In this document: positions 60,634 to 64,000 of the stretch, one piece after another
How the letters are laid out: the number at the start of each line of letters is the position of its first letter
Position numbering within the stretch: position 1 is the stretch's first letter
Assembly (NCBI GenBank): GCA_958296065.1
Contig: CATQHX010000005.1
Span: 1 to 64,000, forward strand
Source: Vicinamibacterales bacterium
GTDB taxonomy: Bacteria; Acidobacteriota; Vicinamibacteria; Vicinamibacterales; UBA8438
Reading direction: 5' to 3'
DNA length: 64,000 bases
Notes under the pieces: generated by a model
What the model was told of the DNA's origin: nothing
Database searches by the model: none
The model's input: the letters and a program-made list of their open reading frames with translations, nothing else
Translations under genes and position numbers: made by a program

Positions 60634-63128
60634 GACCGCGCTCTCCTCAACTGGAACGGATCGCTCCGCACCACGCTCAGAACAATGGACTGCAACCGGT
60701 AGCCGCCGTCCGCCGTCTCGCGCAGGATCCGCCGCACCGTCGGCAGGTCGGCGTGCGTCAGCCCGCGGCCGAGGGCGTAGGTCAGCAGCTTCTCCGTCAT
60801 CGTCGTCACGAAGCGCTCCGGACGCCGCACCAGGGCGGCGCGCAACTCCGCCACGCCGTCGAACGCCGCGCCGTCCGGCAGGACGCCGGACGCGTCGATC
60901 GGGTTGAACGACTCGTCGACCACCCGCCAGCGCCCGATCGCGTCGAAGTTCTCCAGTGCGAAGCCGGCCGGATCGATCATCGCGTGGCAGGCCGCGCAGG
61001 CCGGGTTGTCCCGATGCGCCTGCATCCGCTCGCGCAGCGTCGCCGTCTTCGCCTGCGTCTTGCGGTCGACCAGCGCAGGCACGTTCGGCGGCGGGTCCGG
61101 CGGCGGGGTGCCGAGGATGTTGTTGAGGATCCACTTGCCGCGCAGCACCGGCGAGGTCCGGATGGCGTGCGACGTCAGCGTCAGGATGCTGCCGTGCCCG
61201 AGCAGGCCCCGGCGGGGACTCGCGACCGGCAGCGACACCCGCCGGAAGTGACTCCCCTGCACGTTCGGGACGCCGTAGTGCGCCGCGAGCCGCTCATTCA
61301 GGAACGTGTAGTCGGCCGTCAACAGCTCCAGCGCCGGCCGGTTCTCCCGCACGAGGCTGTCGAAGAAGAGCTCCGTCTCGCGAATCATCCCGCGGCGCAG
61401 CGACTCGTCGAACGCGAGCGCGTACGGATCGCCGGGCCGCACCGCCAGGTCGGCCAGGTTGCGAAGCTGCAGCCACTGTCCGGCGAAATTGCTGGTGAGC
61501 GCACCGGCGCGCGGGTCGGCCAGCAGGCGCCGCACCTGCCGTTGCAACTCCGCCGGATCCTGCAGTCGGCCGGTCTCGGCCACCCGCAGCAACTCGTCGT
61601 CGGGGATGCTGCTCCAGAGGAAGAACGAGAGCCGGGACGCGAGCTCGAGGTCGCTGATGCGGTAGACCTCGGCGTCCGCCAGATCCGGGGGCGCCGCCTC
61701 GACGCGGAAGAGGAAGTCCGGGCTCGCCAGCAACCAGCGCAGCGCCAGCTCGATACCCGCCTCGAACGAGCCGCCGGCCGCGCGCTCGTCCGCGTAGAAG
61801 CCGAGCAACGTGGCACGGTCGTCGGCGGTTACCGGACGCCGGTAGGCGAGGCGCGCCAGCGAGGACAGGATGCGAGCGGCGCAGCGGGTCTCTTCGTCCG
61901 GCGTCGCGTGCGCCGGCCGGCACGTGAAGATCCGCGCCCGGCTCGGCGTCTCCCCCGCCCCCTGCGGATTGTAGGGGCCCGTGATCGTCACACTCGAGAC
62001 AATGGGGATCGGCCCCGCCGCTCCGCCGCGCCGGGGATTCTGGAACGGCAGCCGGACCTGCTCGACCAGCGTCGCCGGATTGCGGAAGAACGTCACCCCG
62101 ACGTCGTGAGGGCCGGCGGGAACGGGCACGCGCACCGTCACGCTCGACGCGTTGGCGTACGGGTTCGGTGCGCCGCCCGCAGCCGGCGGCGCGAGCGTGA
62201 CCACCTCCACCTGCTCGCCGTCGACGGTGATCTCCAACCGGTGCGGGACGCTCACATTGCGCGACCGCCCCAGCTCGACCTGGATGTCGTACTCCGCCTG
62301 CTGCGGAAACAGGTGGGTCACCAGCGCACCGCCGCGGGTGCCGAACGGCAGCCGGTCCATGCGGTCGTGCTGCTGCATGTCGGTGGCCAGGCGGTAGGTT
62401 TCGCCCACCACCGCCGGCGGCGGGCTCCCGATCGCGCGCCGGCTGACCGTCCTGGCCGCCGCGAGGTAACGTTCCAGCAGCGACTGCGACATCCGCAGCG
62501 CGGTCCCGATGTTGTCGAATCCGTAGCTGGAGTCATCGGCCGGCAGCAGCGCGTCGACGTCCACCTCCAGGGCCAGCAGGTCGCGGACCGCGTTGCGGTA
62601 CTCGGCGCGGTTGAGGCGGTGCAGCGGCGCCGTCCGGCCGGGGTCGGGGCGCACGGCCGCCGCCCGATCCAGCTCGCCCTCCAGCCACGTCACGAACTCG
62701 AGCGTGCCTGCATCGTCCGGCCGCGGCCGGCCCGCCGGCGGCATCATCCCCCCGCGCAGCTTGCGGACCACCTTCTCCCACGCTTCGGGACGCTCGCCGA
62801 CAGCGTCGAGATCCAGCGTATCGAGAGTCAGTCCCATGGCGCGGAGCTGGCTGACGAGCGGCGAGGGAGCGCCGCCACGGCCCGTCACCAGGCGCTCGTT
62901 GTGGCAGGTGACGCAGTAGCGGTCGAGCAGCGCGCGATACGGGGCCGCCCCTTCCGTCCCACCCTCGGCTCCCGCCGCGCCGGATGCGGATTCCTGCGAA
63001 CCCGCGGCTTGCGCAGCCTCTACGGAAGGTGACAGCGCAACGGCGAGCCCACCCTGTGCCAGCCAGCCACCGGCCTGCAGGAACGCTGCAGCGATGAAGG
63101 CGCAGGCGGCGAGCAGCTTCCCGCTCAC
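60630..63128 (-). CDS. multi-domain secreted cytochrome-like protein (DUF1587/1592/1588/1585 type), 832 aa
   Basis: A signal peptide is followed by a haem-type motif CVTCH (about 72-76). Next come DUF1587 (LHRLNRAEYRNAVRDLL), DUF1595/DUF1592 (SLARLAYRRPVTADDRATLL, LASPDFLFRVE, DLELASRLSFFLWSSIPDDE), DUF1588 (RRGLLGHGSILTLTSHAIRT, ACAACHAMIDPAGFALEN) and DUF1585 (EKLLTYALGRGL). This is the classical planctomycete/acidobacterial array. The GTG at 63128 is chosen because AGGGAGG lies just before it. It overlaps the DUF1552 gene, its constant partner. The joint role is unknown but probably oxidative. Confidence 0.93.
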   Translation of the reverse strand: MSGKLLAACAFIAAAFLQAGGWLAQGGLAVALSPSVEAAQAAGSQESASGAAGAEGGTEGAAPYRALLDRYCVTCHNERLVTGRGGAPSPLVSQLRAMGLTLDTLDLDAVGERPEAWEKVVRKLRGGMMPPAGRPRPDDAGTLEFVTWLEGELDRAAAVRPDPGRTAPLHRLNRAEYRNAVRDLLALEVDVDALLPADDSSYGFDNIGTALRMSQSLLERYLAAARTVSRRAIGSPPPAVVGETYRLATDMQQHDRMDRLPFGTRGGALVTHLFPQQAEYDIQVELGRSRNVSVPHRLEITVDGEQVEVVTLAPPAAGGAPNPYANASSVTVRVPVPAGPHDVGVTFFRNPATLVEQVRLPFQNPRRGGAAGPIPIVSSVTITGPYNPQGAGETPSRARIFTCRPAHATPDEETRCAARILSSLARLAYRRPVTADDRATLLGFYADERAAGGSFEAGIELALRWLLASPDFLFRVEAAPPDLADAEVYRISDLELASRLSFFLWSSIPDDELLRVAETGRLQDPAELQRQVRRLLADPRAGALTSNFAGQWLQLRNLADLAVRPGDPYALAFDESLRRGMIRETELFFDSLVRENRPALELLTADYTFLNERLAAHYGVPNVQGSHFRRVSLPVASPRRGLLGHGSILTLTSHAIRTSPVLRGKWILNNILGTPPPDPPPNVPALVDRKTQAKTATLRERMQAHRDNPACAACHAMIDPAGFALENFDAIGRWRVVDESFNPIDASGVLPDGAAFDGVAELRAALVRRPERFVTTMTEKLLTYALGRGLTHADLPTVRRILRETADGGYRLQSIVLSVVRSDPFQLRRARS

Positions 63129-63274
63129 ACCGATTCCTCCCTGCCGGCCGAGGAATCGCAGCACATCCTCCACGGCTCACCGCGCCGTCTGAGCCGGCCA
63201 CGCCCCACGACCTCGTGAAGACGCGCGCACACCCGCTCGTCGATGGCGATGGTGAGCTCTCGCTGCATGCTCAT
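63125..63274 (-). pseudogene. ribbon-helix-helix-type antitoxin fragment
   Basis: The frame starts MSMQRELTIAIDERVCARLH then EVVGRGRLRRR. This is the N-terminal part of a small RHH antitoxin (usually continuing RFIEDLVRPHV). It then runs into the 5' end of the DUF1592 gene and stops at 63125. The second half of the antitoxin fold is lost. No toxin is attached. Confidence 0.5.
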
Positions 63275-63309
63275 GCGTATGTTACCGCGTGCGGGCGCAT
63301 GCCACTCGA

Positions 63310-63474
63310 TCCGCCTTCCGCGAACTCCTCGACCTCGAAGTGCTCGTGGTGCGCCGCTACGTGCTTGCCGGCAAGGTGACGCCGGACCGGGCCGCCGCCG
63401 CCGTGCGGAGCCTGTTCGACGATCCGCTCGCCAACGCGCCTCACCTTGCGATCCCGGTCGAAGTCGTCACCGCT
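63310..63474 (+). pseudogene. PIN-domain (VapC) toxin fragment
   Basis: The frame reads FRELLDLEVLVVRRYVLAGK, VTPDRAAAAVRSLFDDPLAN and APHL, matching the middle of a VapC toxin (the DvEVLsvlRR helix onwards). No start codon, first Asp or C-terminus is present, and the frame continues into the neighbouring barrel gene's antisense. It is a remnant, on the opposite strand to the antitoxin fragment. Confidence 0.6.
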
Positions 63475-63483
63475 GCGGCTGCG

Positions 63484-64000
63484 TCAGAACGGCAGGCCCA
63501 CGCGCACGTAATGGCGCGGCCCGTCCCGCTCGACCAGCGGGAACGCCGTACCGACGCGCAGCCGCAACGGGACCCCGTACAGGACGAGCAGGTCGGTGCT
63601 GACCTCGACACCGGCCGACAGCAGGGCGCGGAGTCCGGGACGCTCCTCCCCGGCAGTCGATGCGCCGCCCCACGCATTGCCGCCGTCGAGGAAGGCGGAC
63701 CCGAAGATGCGGTCGACGTGCAGCGGCAACGTCCCGCGCCCGCGATTGACGAGCGCGAGCGGCGCGCGCAGCTCCACGGAAGTGGACCATGCGAAGCGGC
63801 CCGACCGCGTCGACGTCTCGTAGCCCCGGACCGGAAAGAAAACCGAGCCGCCCAGCAGCGTGGGGGTTCCCGGCAGCGGCAGGTCGCCACCGGATGCGCC
63901 ACCCAGCGCAAAGTAGCCGGTCTGCGAGCCCGGCCCGCGAGCCATTCCGCCGCTCGCCCGCACCGCCAGCACCGGCGCCGCGAATCCCGGCCCCGGCAAC
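63484..64000 (-). CDS. Omp85/BamA-like surface antigen, C-terminal part, cut by window end
   Basis: This is the C-terminal beta-barrel of an Omp85 superfamily protein. The lid-lock motif region FFPVRGYETSTRSG is present, as are STSVELRAPLALVNRG, DRIFGSAFLDGGNAWG and the C-terminal aromatic of the signature (VRVGLPF). The start lies beyond the window edge. It may be BamA/TamA or a two-partner TpsB-like transporter; POTRA domains would decide. It is convergent with the PIN fragment. Confidence 0.8.
   Translation of the reverse strand, partial: LPGPGFAAPVLAVRASGGMARGPGSQTGYFALGGASGGDLPLPGTPTLLGGSVFFPVRGYETSTRSGRFAWSTSVELRAPLALVNRGRGTLPLHVDRIFGSAFLDGGNAWGGASTAGEERPGLRALLSAGVEVSTDLLVLYGVPLRLRVGTAFPLVERDGPRHYVRVGLPF

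Overview
The window is high-GC DNA, roughly two-thirds G+C by eye, from a Gram-negative bacterium. The best guess is an acidobacterium of the Vicinamibacteria type. This rests on family content: an orphan MacB-like permease of the ADOP type, a CBM9/DUF5916 outer-membrane protein, a DUF6152 protein, a DUF1552/DUF1592 pair, ThuA-DUF1080, and several secreted PQQ or NHL propellers. No rRNA or tRNA gene was seen, so the taxonomy is inference.

1-12 kb is accessory DNA. It holds two intact AlpA-type excisionase genes and a remnant of a third, a frameshifted topA remnant, IS21-like end repeats that run into a truncated outer-membrane gene, a TlpA-like thioredoxin lipoprotein with an internal duplication, a SWIM zinc-finger/HTH protein, and a P4-type tyrosine integrase at the right edge.

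12-40 kb is mostly chromosomal-type metabolism and envelope genes. It contains a two-domain carboxymuconolactone-decarboxylase-like protein, a short-chain dehydrogenase, an acyl-CoA ligase, a glxR-hyi pair, a PQQ alcohol dehydrogenase with a cupin, and a secreted epoxide hydrolase. A three-gene operon encodes a serine hydrolase, a cyclase, and an unusual SMP-30/cyclophilin fusion lipoprotein. After these come a glycosyltransferase, an ECF sigma/anti-sigma operon, propeller proteins, FKBP, cytochrome c', a HupE-like protein, DUF5916 and nth. Two 86-bp inverted copies of a dispersed repeat lie at 12.06 and 15.03 kb.

40-44.5 kb is a second accessory patch. It has a low-GC Nmad3-like gene, an Rpn-like fragment, a zinc-finger/TumA/TumE-type operon, a transposase tail, a frameshifted AbrB antitoxin and a frameshifted Rieske protein.

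44.5-56.7 kb returns to core-type genes: hflK-hflC, the ADOP permease, two sugar isomerase/dehydrogenase clusters, a medium-chain reductase, ThuA-DUF1080 and a nucleoside-type transporter. The sugar isomerases, Gfo/Idh dehydrogenase, ThuA-DUF1080 protein and transporter suggest uptake and oxidation of sugar or nucleoside compounds.

56.7-59.3 kb holds the strangest locus. Two toxin-antitoxin operons face each other, and each antitoxin reading frame runs in frame into a larger unrelated domain: a half helicase on the left and a probable HhH-type domain on the right. The window closes with the DUF1552/DUF1592 pair, two more toxin-antitoxin fragments and a partial Omp85-type barrel. Decayed toxin-antitoxin parts recur throughout the window.
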